Shown piece after piece: positions 1-8,216 of a stretch of 15,226 bases of DNA. The position numbers were made by a program, and so were the translations under genes. This DNA is from VFJL01 sp043721435 (GTDB lineage: Bacteria; Pseudomonadota; Gammaproteobacteria; Burkholderiales; Nitrosomonadaceae): assembly GCA_043721435.1 (NCBI GenBank), contig JAYSQR010000096.1, positions 1 through 15,226 on the forward strand, read 5' to 3'. Below the pieces are notes generated by a model, which saw only the letters and a program-made list of their open reading frames with translations, did not search any database and was not told where the DNA came from. Within the stretch, counting starts at the first letter, position 1, and the number at the start of each line of letters is the position of its first letter.

Positions 1-258
1 TTGCAATTTCGACTGGCTGGTCAAAAAGGCATGGATACTACCGCATCCCGCCCTCACAACCAGCGTTACTCAAAATTGCACTTCATTCCTGAATTCGCCC
101 TTGCTTTTATGGCTTGATTTATCCGGTTTCATTGACAAGTTTACCGCTGGCCGTCCTGGCCTGCGCACTAGATCAGGCAGGCGGATTGGAACAACTAAAG
201 TTGAGGTGTATCATGCGCGGTGTGCGTGATCTTTTTAATCAATAATACTGGAGGCGTT
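1..258. other. Leader region without a recognisable gene
   Basis: An open frame runs in from the left edge on the + strand and stops with TGA at 115-117. It reads 38 codons, but I recognise no family, so it may be a gene tail or chance. TTGACA at 132-137 looks like a -35 box, but no convincing -10 lies 16-18 bases after it. I see no RNA gene here. Confidence 0.4.
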
Positions 259-588
259 GTGAAAATATCTTACTTGGCGGTGGTTGCTTCGATTGGCTTC
301 GCATTGCTGAACCCGTTACCTGTGGCCGCCAACCCTGCAGGCACAGCAAAAAGCGCAGCGAGCAGCGAAGGTCGGGTGCTTGCCACGCTGGACGCACCGG
401 GCTACACCTACATGGAACTGGAAAACAGCGGCAAGCGCTTCTGGATTGCCGCCCCTACAACCAGGGTAAAGGTGGGCGACCGGGTCAATTATGTGCAGAG
501 CATGGTGATGAACAACTTTGCCAGTTCAACCTTAAACCGAAAATTCGATCGGATAATCTTTGTAACGTCTGCAACGGTACAGAAGTAA
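259..588 (+). CDS. Small exported NrfJ-like protein
   Basis: A protein of about 109 aa when started at GTG 259. This start is chosen because GGAGG lies at 250-254 and because the protein then opens with a typical signal peptide: a Lys near the N-terminus, a hydrophobic stretch, and an Ala-X-Ala-type cleavage site near residue 25. An upstream ATG at 220 would add 13 residues with no ribosome site. The mature part has the pattern GYTYMEL, a GKRFWIA segment, a GD turn, then MNNFASSTLNRKFD and a final IIFV strand. I recognise this as the small periplasmic family related to NrfJ, found near cytochrome and copper/nitrite-reduction genes in Proteobacteria. Its biochemical role is poorly defined. It converges on uvrB. 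The family call rests on motif memory, not on a search. Confidence 0.8.
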   Translation: MKISYLAVVASIGFALLNPLPVAANPAGTAKSAASSEGRVLATLDAPGYTYMELENSGKRFWIAAPTTRVKVGDRVNYVQSMVMNNFASSTLNRKFDRIIFVTSATVQK

Positions 589-601
589 CATGCCAACCAG
601 T

Positions 602-639
602 TTCGATATAAATCAATCCGCGGATTGATTTATATCGAA
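602..639. terminator. Perfect 38-bp palindrome between convergent genes
   Basis: Positions 602-639 form an uninterrupted palindrome centred on CCGCGG (618-623), with AT-rich arms containing GATATAAATCAATCC and its complement. It starts 14 bases after the small exported gene and abuts the uvrB stop codon (640-642). The position suggests a bidirectional terminator for two convergent genes. The arms are AT-rich and there is no clear T-run beyond the stem, so it is not a classical intrinsic terminator. A protein-binding palindrome is the alternative. Confidence 0.55.
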
Positions 640-2739
640 TCAATTTCTTGTCGCCTTCCTGGTGCGCAGGGGTTTGAGCTTACTTTCCGGATTTGTTTCA
701 GACCCCACCTGTTCCGGTTCGACGAATCCGACGAATAGCTTGCTTTTGAGTTTCTTCATTTCGTCGCGATATTCCGTTGCTTTTTCGAATTCCAGGTTTT
801 TCGCCGCATCCAGCATTTGTTTTTCCAGCCGCCTGATTTCCTTGGCCAGTTGCACTTCACTCATGGAATCGTAACGGGCCTGCTCTTGCGCGGCCTTGAG
901 ATGCTGCTGCGCGGTTTCGATGTTGTAAACACCATCGATCAGATCCTTGATGCGCTTGTGCACGCCACGCGGTGTGATACCGTTTTCCAGATTAAATAGA
1001 ATCTGTTTGTTGCGCCGACGTTCGGTTTCACTGATGGCGCGGCGCATTGAGTCGGTGACTCTGTCGGCATAGAGGATGGCGGTGCCATTGATATGGCGCG
1101 CCGCGCGCCCCATGGTCTGGATCAGTGAGCGTTCTGAACGCAGGAAACCTTCCTTGTCGGCATCCAGTATTGCCACCAGCGACACTTCGGGAATATCCAG
1201 GCCTTCCCGCAGCAGGTTGATTCCCACCAGCACGTCAAATTTCCCGAGACGCAGATCACGGATGATTTCCACCCGCTCCACCGTGTCGATGTCGGAATGG
1301 AGGTAGCGCACCTTGATGCCGTGATCGGAGAAATAATCGGTCAGGTCTTCGGCCATGCGCTTGGTCAGCGTCGTCACCAGTACCCGCTCGCTTTTGGCGG
1401 TGCGCAGGCTGACTTCCGACATAAGGTCGTCAACCTGGGTAGCGGCAGGACGCACTTCGATGGGCGGGTCCACCAGACCGGTGGGACGCACCACCTGCTC
1501 CACCACCTGGCCGGCGTGAACGCGCTCATATTCCGCCGGAGTGGCAGAAACGAATACGGTTTGCGGCATCATTTTCTCGAATTCGTCGAACCGCAGCGGG
1601 CGGTTGTCCAGCGCCGACGGCATGCGGAAGCCGTAGTCCACCAGATTTTCCTTGCGCGACCGGTCGCCTTTGTACATGCCACCAATCTGCGGGATGGTGA
1701 CGTGGCTCTCGTCTATCACCATCAATGAATTGGGCGGTAGATAATCAATCAGCGTGGGTGGCGGCTCCCCTGGATTTCTCCCCGACAGGTGCCGCGAATA
1801 ATTCTCGATGCCTTTGCAGAACCCCAATTCGTTGAGCATTTCCAGGTCAAAACGGGTGCGCTGTTCGATGCGCTGCACCTCCACCAGCTTGTGGTGCTGG
1901 TGGAAAAATTCGATGCGTTCGCGCAGCTCCGCCTTGATGGTCTCGATTGCCCGCAGCGTCGTGCTTCTGGGTGTTACATAGTGGCTCGATGGGTAGACCG
2001 TGTAGCGCGACAGCTTTTGCAGGATGCGTCCGGTGAGTGGATCGAACAGTGCCAGGCTTTCCACCTCGTCGTCGAACAGCGATACCCGCAATGCGCTTTC
2101 CGAGCTTTCAGCGGGAAAAATATCCAGTACGTCGCCGCGCACGCGGAAGGTTCCGCGGTTGAATTCGATCTCGTTGCGCTCATACTGCATTTCAGTCAGC
2201 CGCTTGATGGCATCCCGCTGGGTGATCTTTTCGTGTTCGCGCAAATGCAGAATCATGCCGTGGTAATCGACCGGGTCACCGATGCCGTAAATGCACGATA
2301 CGGTAGCAACGATGATGGTGTCATTGCGTTCGAGCAATGACTTGGTCGCAGACAAGCGCATCTGCTCGATGTGCGCGTTGATGCTGGAATCCTTCTCGAT
2401 GAACAGATCACGCGAAGGGACGTAGGCTTCCGGTTGATAATAGTCGTAATAGGAAACGAAGTACTCGATCGCGTTTTCCGGGAAGAATTCGCGCATTTCG
2501 GCGTAAAGCTGCGCTGCCAGTGTCTTGTTCGGTGCGATGATGAGTGCCGGACGGCCTAGCCGCGCAATCACGTTGGCCATGGTGAAGGTCTTGCCGGAGC
2601 CGGTCACACCCAGCAGCGTCTGGAATGCGAGACCGTCCGCTATCCCTTCCATCAATTTGGCGATGGCTTCGGGCTGGTCGCCGGCAGGTTCAAACGGCTG
2701 GTGTAACTTGTAGGGACTATTGGGGAAGGTAACGATCAC
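640..2739 (-). CDS. uvrB: UvrABC excinuclease subunit B
   Basis: UvrB, 699 aa, a normal length. It is the damage-verifying helicase-like subunit of nucleotide excision repair, loaded by UvrA and recruiting UvrC. Visible landmarks: the N-terminal GDQPEAI motif, Walker A GVTGSGKT at residues 44-51, the aromatic beta-hairpin YYDYYQPEAY that probes the strand, the DEAD-like IDESH box, the SATP motif III, the LLREGLDIPEVSLV helicase segment with QTMGRAARH, and a C-terminal UVR domain (EIRRLEKQMLDAAKNLEFEKA) for UvrC contact. The start is GTG at 2737-2739, giving the usual MIVTFPNSPYKL opening. The Shine-Dalgarno site is weak. I found no LexA box (CTG-N10-CAG) in the 80 bases upstream, so SOS control is not evident. 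It is divergent from the aminotransferase gene. Confidence 0.98.
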   Translation of the reverse strand: MIVTFPNSPYKLHQPFEPAGDQPEAIAKLMEGIADGLAFQTLLGVTGSGKTFTMANVIARLGRPALIIAPNKTLAAQLYAEMREFFPENAIEYFVSYYDYYQPEAYVPSRDLFIEKDSSINAHIEQMRLSATKSLLERNDTIIVATVSCIYGIGDPVDYHGMILHLREHEKITQRDAIKRLTEMQYERNEIEFNRGTFRVRGDVLDIFPAESSESALRVSLFDDEVESLALFDPLTGRILQKLSRYTVYPSSHYVTPRSTTLRAIETIKAELRERIEFFHQHHKLVEVQRIEQRTRFDLEMLNELGFCKGIENYSRHLSGRNPGEPPPTLIDYLPPNSLMVIDESHVTIPQIGGMYKGDRSRKENLVDYGFRMPSALDNRPLRFDEFEKMMPQTVFVSATPAEYERVHAGQVVEQVVRPTGLVDPPIEVRPAATQVDDLMSEVSLRTAKSERVLVTTLTKRMAEDLTDYFSDHGIKVRYLHSDIDTVERVEIIRDLRLGKFDVLVGINLLREGLDIPEVSLVAILDADKEGFLRSERSLIQTMGRAARHINGTAILYADRVTDSMRRAISETERRRNKQILFNLENGITPRGVHKRIKDLIDGVYNIETAQQHLKAAQEQARYDSMSEVQLAKEIRRLEKQMLDAAKNLEFEKATEYRDEMKKLKSKLFVGFVEPEQVGSETNPESKLKPLRTRKATRN

Positions 2740-2748
2740 AGGTATAAT
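2720..2748 (+). promoter_or_regulatory. Candidate promoter for the aminotransferase gene
   Basis: A perfect TATAAT lies at 2743-2748, with TTGGGG (2720-2725) 17 bases before it. This is a plausible sigma-70 promoter reading right. It overlaps the first codons of uvrB, which is read the other way, so the two genes probably interfere or share control. It is followed by AAGGA at 2809-2813, the ribosome site of the next gene. Confidence 0.5.
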
Positions 2749-2820
2749 TCCAGTGCCAGATTCATCTCCGGGCCAATTTTATCATGCGGGTGTCGCCCGC
2801 ATCAGCGTAAGGACATTATC

Positions 2821-4014
<1,194 letters not shown>

Positions 4015-4127
4015 AGGGCCAAGGTAATAATCAAATCACATACCGAATAGCCTGTTGATTACGGGGTTTCCTGGCGGATTTGATTGACCAGCGCAGCTCC
4101 AGCCATTAGTATATGCACCTCTTCAAT

Positions 4128-4203
4128 TCCCCGATAGCTCAGCTGGTAGAGCGACGGACTGTTAATCCGCAGGTCCCAGGTTCGAGCCCTGGTCGGGGAG
4201 CCA
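4128..4203 (+). tRNA. tRNA-Asn (GTT anticodon)
   Basis: A complete cloverleaf with encoded CCA. The acceptor arms TCCCCGA (4128-4134) and TCGGGGA (4193-4199) pair, followed by discriminator G and CCA at 4201-4203. The D arm has AGCTCAGCTGGTAGAGC. The anticodon loop CTGTTAA places GTT at 4161-4163, and the T loop is GTTCGAGCC. It is the probable integration target of the element to its right: the serine recombinase reading frame runs leftward into the gene and stops in the anticodon loop. The gene looks functional, so the element has kept or restored the 3' half. Confidence 0.97.
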
Positions 4204-5784
4204 ATTAGGTACAAATCTGGGCACTCTTCCAAGAATGCCCGTTTTTGTTTCTGCCACAGCATTTGCCAGCGCCGCATAGCTTCCCGTGATTTGGGCTTCC
4301 TTGCCTTCTATCCTGATCTCGCTGACCAGCAGTTTGAGATACTCCTTGCCGAAGCCTGAGTTACGATCCAGCAGCTTGCTTCGCAGTGCCTTGCTGAACG
4401 CGCCGATTTGTTTGGGTTTGAGCAGGTCGAGCGGCATTTCCTTCTGCCGCCTGAAGCCGGCAATCTCAATCAGGATTTCCTGTCGTCTTGCCTGCAGCTT
4501 GTGGGCGCGTTGCTGGAGCGTTTCATCCATCGGTAGCAACCCCTTCTCCACCGCTTCATAAAGACGATCTGTTCCTAGTTTCAGGCTGTCCATCTCCTTC
4601 TGCAGTGGCCTGAGTAAGACTTCCTGATCTTTCAGCGTTTCGCGCTGCTGCTTGCGCATTTCGTCCAGCATGGTTCCTACCCGGTCAGGCGTAAACACCC
4701 GATCTGCCAAGGCTTCCAGAATGATCCCATCCAGCTTTTGCATGGGAATAGCTGGAGTGTTGCAAAGGTGGACGCCCTTGCTGATTTTGGTATTGCACTT
4801 GTAATAGCGGTATCTGCCCCCCTTCCCTGTCGCCAGTGTCATGCCAGCACCGCAGCCACCACATTTCAGCAGGCCGGTAAGGAGCGTTGGGGAATTGACT
4901 ATCCGAGGCGGCACCATCGCGGGCGCACGCGCCGCGCGGCGGCTTCGTGCGGCCTCGAAGGTAGCCGCATCAATGATGGGTTCCATCTCCAGTTTGATCC
5001 ACTCGGACTCTGGTTTGATTGCCTTGGTCTTGTGGTCGCGCTTGTTGAAGTAATACTCGCCAATATAGGTGCGACTGGAGAGGATTTCATGCACCCGGTT
5101 ACGGCACCAGCGTTGGCCGCGTAGCGTGATGTTCCGGCTATTCAGATGAACGGCAATATCCTTGGCTCCCATGGCACGGAGTTGGTCGCCATCAAGATAA
5201 AGGCCAAAGATACGCCGGACGATAGCGGATTCTGCTGGGTCGATTTCAAAGCGTTTCTTTTTCTTGCCCTTGCTGCCGGTGAGTTCGGTTTCCAGCGTGC
5301 GATAGCCAAACGGCGGCTTGGAGCCATTGAAGAAGCCGCGCCGGGCGTTTTCCTTCATGGCACGCAGCGTATGCTTGCCGTTCTCCTTGCTCTGGTACTC
5401 GTCAAACAGGCTGAATATCTTGCTGGCCATTTCCCCGGCTGGATCGTCGCTGGTTTGCTGTGTGATCGATAGCAGCTTGCAACCCGAACGCTTGAGCATG
5501 CGCTCATAGTTGAGGAACTCGAACAGATCACGGAAGAAACGCGAGCGGCTATGCACGATCACCGCTTCATAGGGTACCGGGTCTAGGGCAGCATCCGCGA
5601 TCATCTGCTGGAATACCGGCCGCCGGTCATCGGTGGCGGAGGCACCCGCTTCGACATATTCCATGGCAACCACATGGCCGTTAGCCTTGCACCAGTCGCG
5701 CATCTGCCGCAACTGGTCAGGGATGGAAAGGTCTTTCTCGGCCTGCTTTACCGTGGATACACGCGCATAGAGTGCCACCGCCAT
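4162..5784 (-). CDS. Large serine recombinase at tRNA-Asn
   Basis: A site-specific recombinase of 540 aa that would integrate and excise the surrounding element. The N-terminal resolvase domain (about residues 1-150) has the nucleophile Ser10 in ALYARVST and the VIVHSRSRFFRD segment. The central recombinase domain starts near PPFGYR. A zinc-ribbon-like domain follows with CGGCGAGM and YKC...LC cysteines, then a charged, coiled-coil-prone region of about 80 residues. The ribosome site AAAAGGAG is at 5793-5800. Oddly, the last 13 codons (WLPDQGSNLGPAD and the stop) are the antisense of the 3' part of tRNA-Asn, so the gene end overlaps the tRNA by 42 bases. This suggests the C-terminus is built from target-site sequence, or that the gene end lies inside the attachment site. 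It is the last gene of a five-gene leftward operon. Confidence 0.94.
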   Translation of the reverse strand: MAVALYARVSTVKQAEKDLSIPDQLRQMRDWCKANGHVVAMEYVEAGASATDDRRPVFQQMIADAALDPVPYEAVIVHSRSRFFRDLFEFLNYERMLKRSGCKLLSITQQTSDDPAGEMASKIFSLFDEYQSKENGKHTLRAMKENARRGFFNGSKPPFGYRTLETELTGSKGKKKKRFEIDPAESAIVRRIFGLYLDGDQLRAMGAKDIAVHLNSRNITLRGQRWCRNRVHEILSSRTYIGEYYFNKRDHKTKAIKPESEWIKLEMEPIIDAATFEAARSRRAARAPAMVPPRIVNSPTLLTGLLKCGGCGAGMTLATGKGGRYRYYKCNTKISKGVHLCNTPAIPMQKLDGIILEALADRVFTPDRVGTMLDEMRKQQRETLKDQEVLLRPLQKEMDSLKLGTDRLYEAVEKGLLPMDETLQQRAHKLQARRQEILIEIAGFRRQKEMPLDLLKPKQIGAFSKALRSKLLDRNSGFGKEYLKLLVSEIRIEGKEAQITGSYAALANAVAETKTGILGRVPRFVPNWLPDQGSNLGPAD

Positions 5785-5789
5785 TTTAT

Positions 5790-5942
5790 CTACTCCTTTT
5801 CAAGTTCAGCCTGCACCATCAATTCCTTGAGAATCTCAGGAAAGAATGACGACAGCAGACGCAGTTCGCCCGTTGAAACTTGTCCTTCTTTCCAATCAGG
5901 GCAAGGCGCAACGCAAACATCGTACTCTTGTTGTTCGCTCAC
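5790..5942 (-). CDS. 50-aa small protein of the recombinase operon
   Basis: A short reading frame starting at GTG 5942, ten bases after a full AAGGAGGT ribosome site (5953-5960). It ends at TAG 5790-5792, five bases before the recombinase ATG, and the recombinase ribosome site lies inside it. The translation starts MSEQQEYDVC, is acidic and helix-prone, and has two Cys close together (DVCVAPCPDW). I recognise no domain. The strong ribosome site and tight packing argue that it is translated, possibly as a recombination directionality factor or for translational coupling. Those roles are inference from position only. Confidence 0.6.
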   Translation of the reverse strand: MSEQQEYDVCVAPCPDWKEGQVSTGELRLLSSFFPEILKELMVQAELEKE

Positions 5943-5971
5943 GCAAGATAGCACCTCCTTTTTCGCATAAT

Positions 5972-6181
5972 CTATTCCCGCCCATGCCTGTCCTTTCCAT
6001 GTTGACGATCTTCGGCAAACACCCTGGCCAATTCCGATTCCAAACCCTTCTGGCCGAATTCGTCGAGTAACAAAGTCCTGAATGCTTTGAATTGATGTTC
6101 AGGCAATGAAGCCTGAGCAAGCAACAATACCCGATTTTTACGCCCATTTACCATATCCAGAACAATTTGAAGCGTTACCAT
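5972..6181 (-). CDS. 69-aa hypothetical protein of the recombinase operon
   Basis: Starts at ATG 6181, overlapping the end of the initiator gene by seven bases (ATGGTAA), a classic coupling arrangement. It stops just before the ribosome site of the 50-aa gene. The protein begins MVTLQIVLDMVNGRKNRVLLL, then has a helix-prone middle and a strongly charged tail. The basic, compact character would suit a small DNA-binding or accessory protein. I do not recognise the family. Another frame over the same bases also gives an 83-codon ORF; this one is preferred for its overlap and operon fit. Confidence 0.62.
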   Translation of the reverse strand: MVTLQIVLDMVNGRKNRVLLLAQASLPEHQFKAFRTLLLDEFGQKGLESELARVFAEDRQHGKDRHGRE

Positions 6182-7248
6182 TGCCCGAACCTGATTTCCT
6201 TGATGCGGCTATCCACATCGTTCTTCCAGGTCAGCGGATCATGCAAGGATTTGAGTAGCCATTGCAGTTCTCGGGTTGCAACAGCGAAGCCGGTAAAGTC
6301 GTTTTCATGTTTGACCGCATGGATTGCACCAATCCGCTTGAGATTGCCATAGGTGCTGATGGCGATGCGCATAAGCCGTTCGTTGAGGACTGCCTTCTCA
6401 TCGATAACACGGTATACCCCTTGGCACTCCATGCTTTTGATGCGCGAGATGAGGTCTTGCCAAAGTGGATGCAAAGGCCAGCGCGAGCGGTTACTGTCCT
6501 CAGTCGTGGTGCGCAAGGTGTCATGTTCCGTCACAAGGTAACGCAGCAGATCGCCCTGCAGACTGAGCAGGTCGTCAAACGTGCGAATACCAAAGCGGCG
6601 TAGCGGCACTTGCCGTGTCTGCCATTCAATGCGCCAGACATTCTCTTCAACGCCCCATAACTGGAACATCCAGACCTTGCCGGACTGTTCGGCGATTTCC
6701 AGTACCTTGTCATAGATGCGCAGGACGACATCGCCTTTGCCATAGACCAAGCCATTGATCTTGCCATTGTCGCGGTATTTGTTGTCCTTCTTGGACATGG
6801 AAACCATGCTGTTTTCGTCGAAGGTGACTTCGGGCAGGAAATAATCAAAGGTGAAATCAACTCGCGATAGCGTCTCCGGCTGAATAGCCCCAAGTCCTGT
6901 CGAATCAGACCAGTTCAAGAAGCGGTGGTGCAGTGCCAGCGCGCCATGCTGCCATAAAGATTGGCTACGGAATTTGACTCGAAATGAAGGATGGTTGAAC
7001 TCGCCGAATTCGACAATGAAGGTGTCGTTTTCCATTACAAAAGGAAAGCCATTGCTGGAGCCATGCGACTTGAGCACAAAGGATTCACAGCCCAATTCAA
7101 CGACTTTGGGCTCTCGACGCTTGGACTGGCGTAGTGCTTCCTTCTGAATGCCGATTTCCTGAAAATCCAGCAAACAATCCGGCAGAGGCTGCAGGTAATA
7201 GCAGACCTCTATCGTGTCGTGGCCGGAAATGAGGAAGCGAAAGGACAT
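6175..7248 (-). CDS. Rep_trans/MobT-like replication initiator or relaxase
   Basis: A protein of 357 aa. The central segment LSRVDFTFDYF (Arg129, Asp131) followed by YGKGDVVLRIYDKVLEI (Tyr179) and WRIEWQTRQ matches the pattern of the replication initiation factor family (Rep_trans). This family includes rolling-circle initiators of the pT181 kind, MobT/NicK-type relaxases of integrative elements, and RstA-like proteins of filamentous phages. It would nick one strand at an origin, becoming linked to DNA through a Tyr. Tyr179 is a candidate, but I cannot assign it securely. It starts six bases after the stop of the ribbon-helix-helix gene and overlaps the next small gene. With a serine recombinase in the same operon, an integrative mobilisable element is the most economical reading. 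No coat or secretion genes are present to support a complete filamentous phage. Confidence 0.75.
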   Translation of the reverse strand: MSFRFLISGHDTIEVCYYLQPLPDCLLDFQEIGIQKEALRQSKRREPKVVELGCESFVLKSHGSSNGFPFVMENDTFIVEFGEFNHPSFRVKFRSQSLWQHGALALHHRFLNWSDSTGLGAIQPETLSRVDFTFDYFLPEVTFDENSMVSMSKKDNKYRDNGKINGLVYGKGDVVLRIYDKVLEIAEQSGKVWMFQLWGVEENVWRIEWQTRQVPLRRFGIRTFDDLLSLQGDLLRYLVTEHDTLRTTTEDSNRSRWPLHPLWQDLISRIKSMECQGVYRVIDEKAVLNERLMRIAISTYGNLKRIGAIHAVKHENDFTGFAVATRELQWLLKSLHDPLTWKNDVDSRIKEIRFGQW

Positions 7249-7254
7249 GATCTC

Positions 7255-7608
7255 TTACTTCCCCGCTTTTGGCTTCTTTCTAGGCGGTAGGTTTCGACCC
7301 TTGACATCTACTTTATAATTTTTGGTGGGTCGATCAACCTGAGCTTGTGTGGAAAAAGTAAGTTGCTTAGCGGTTTCTTCCGGCAATTCTTTCTTGACGG
7401 CCTCCAGACCACATTCGATGAGTTGATTGATGATGAGCGATACCGGAACTTTGCCTAAACGAGCCAGATTCTCGATCTGAGTGAAGAGATATGAAGGAAA
7501 GCGATGGCTGCGCTGAACGGCTGCACTTGTTTCATACACACTGGCGTAACCGCCCACAAGGTCAGACAGAATCTGCGCTTTTGAAGGTACATATTTTTCG
7601 TTAGTCAT
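7255..7608 (-). CDS. Ribbon-helix-helix-like DNA-binding protein
   Basis: A protein of 117 aa, first gene of the leftward operon. Residues of about 36-75 (RFPSYLFTQIENLARLGKVP then SLIINQLIECGLEAV) have the strand-helix-helix pattern of a ribbon-helix-helix repressor or relaxosome accessory protein. The tail is very basic (NLPPRKKPKAGK). It lies directly behind a promoter containing repeated GGGTTAC motifs, so it probably binds them and controls its own operon, as MobC- or CopG-like proteins do. The ribosome site is weak (GTGAG). The fold call is from pattern only. Confidence 0.72.
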   Translation of the reverse strand: MTNEKYVPSKAQILSDLVGGYASVYETSAAVQRSHRFPSYLFTQIENLARLGKVPVSLIINQLIECGLEAVKKELPEETAKQLTFSTQAQVDRPTKNYKVDVKGRNLPPRKKPKAGK

Positions 7609-7623
7609 TGAAATAGTCTCACT

Positions 7624-7672
7624 GGGTTACAAATGGGATTTAAGCGTAACCCGCCATGTAACCCGATGTCAA
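7624..7672 (-). promoter_or_regulatory. Operon promoter with GGGTTAC operator repeats
   Basis: On the minus strand a perfect TTGACA (7667-7672 of the + strand) is followed after 18 bases by a weak -10, TACGCT. The heptamer GGGTTAC occurs twice in direct orientation 12 bases apart (7658-7664 and 7646-7652), inside the spacer and touching the -10. It occurs once more inverted at 7624-7630. Such overlap is typical of repression by a small DNA-binding protein, here most simply the ribbon-helix-helix product. Iterons for the initiator are an alternative. Confidence 0.6.
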
Positions 7673-7701
7673 GAACTTTGAATCCTGATTGGATCGCAAA
7701 C

Positions 7702-7762
7702 TCCACAGGCACCTTCCGCCGCCATGGCGATAGAGGCGCTGGCGGCGGTGCCCTCCTGTGGA
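7702..7762. repeat. Two-tier inverted repeat, candidate origin or oriT
   Basis: The outer arms TCCACAGG (7702-7709) and CCTGTGGA (7755-7762) pair perfectly. A symmetric 6+6 internal loop follows, then the inner arms CCGCCGCCA (7716-7724) and TGGCGGCGG (7740-7748) around a 15-base loop. This long cruciform sits just upstream of the initiator operon, where rolling-circle origins and oriT sites commonly lie. A chance 17-bp paired structure of this kind is unlikely. Function is inferred from position. Confidence 0.5.
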
Positions 7763-7960
7763 TTTTGCTATTTCAGACTTTTACAGGCATTCTCTTTATT
7801 ATTTATCTACTCTATGTATTTGTAGCCCCCCGTGTTACATGAACGGGGGATCGGTGAATAGCAATGAAGGTGTGTTCGATTTTTTCATTAGCCAAAAATA
7901 GGTGTGTTTTTTTGTGATAACTTACTAATTCAAATAATATTTAGAAAATCAAAAAAATTT

Positions 7961-8018
7961 TATCAACCAGTCCCAATAAAAGATTAGGTTCTTTATTGGG
8001 GTCTACTTTACGTTAGGT
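7961..8018 (+). other. Left junction of integron cassette: R' core and hairpin
   Basis: GTTAGGT at 8012-8018 fits the integron core-site consensus GTTRRRY. The five bases before it (TTTAC) are the same as those before the right-hand attC core. The cassette would begin after G8012. Upstream is a perfect 9-bp hairpin, CCCAATAAA (7972-7980) with TTTATTGGG (7992-8000), loop 11. It may be the remains of another attC or attI-like site, but I could not find a good R'' or L'' box: TATCAAC at 7961-7967 is a poor match. Confidence 0.5.
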
Positions 8019-8024
8019 TTAAAC

Positions 8025-8216
8025 ATGAATACATTTGAAGTTGAAGTTGAAAAAGACGGCAAGTTACACAAAGCTACTGCAAAAGTTGAAGGTGGGATGC
8101 TAACTGTAAGTTCAGTTAATTTTGGTAGTAAATCAGCATCGGCCTCATCAAACAACAATGTCTTAGCCAAATTACTGTTAAATGAACTGATTAGAAAAAC
8201 TGGTTACACTTCATGA
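8025..8216 (+). CDS. Cassette-borne hypothetical protein, 63 aa
   Basis: First gene of the integron cassette, starting six bases after the left core site as is usual for cassette genes. It starts MNTFEVEVEKDGKLHKA, predicted as two beta strands, followed by a Ser/Ala/Asn-rich linker (SKSASASSNNN) and a short helix with the RKTGYTS end. I recognise no family. It overlaps the next gene by four bases (ATGA at 8213-8216), so the two are co-translated. Base composition is clearly more AT-rich than the flanking integrase and recombinase genes, as expected for a cassette of separate origin. Confidence 0.65.
   Translation: MNTFEVEVEKDGKLHKATAKVEGGMLTVSSVNFGSKSASASSNNNVLAKLLLNELIRKTGYTS

Noticed and set aside
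662..2713. Several long + strand frames opposite uvrB
   Set aside because: They are antisense shadows of a strongly conserved gene. None has its own ribosome site or domain.
2740..2820. SOS (LexA) box for uvrB
   Set aside because: No CTG-N10-CAG match could be found between the divergent starts.
4059..4277. Minus-strand frame containing SPTRARTWDLRINSPSLYQLS
   Set aside because: This is the well-known false translation of a tRNA antisense strand in another frame, overlapping tRNA-Asn and the recombinase end.
7633..7842. A 69-codon + strand frame with a hydrophobic C-terminus resembling a membrane segment
   Set aside because: It runs straight through the promoter repeats and both stems of the inverted repeat, has no ribosome site and no recognisable start. 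The hydrophobic end is explained by T-rich DNA.
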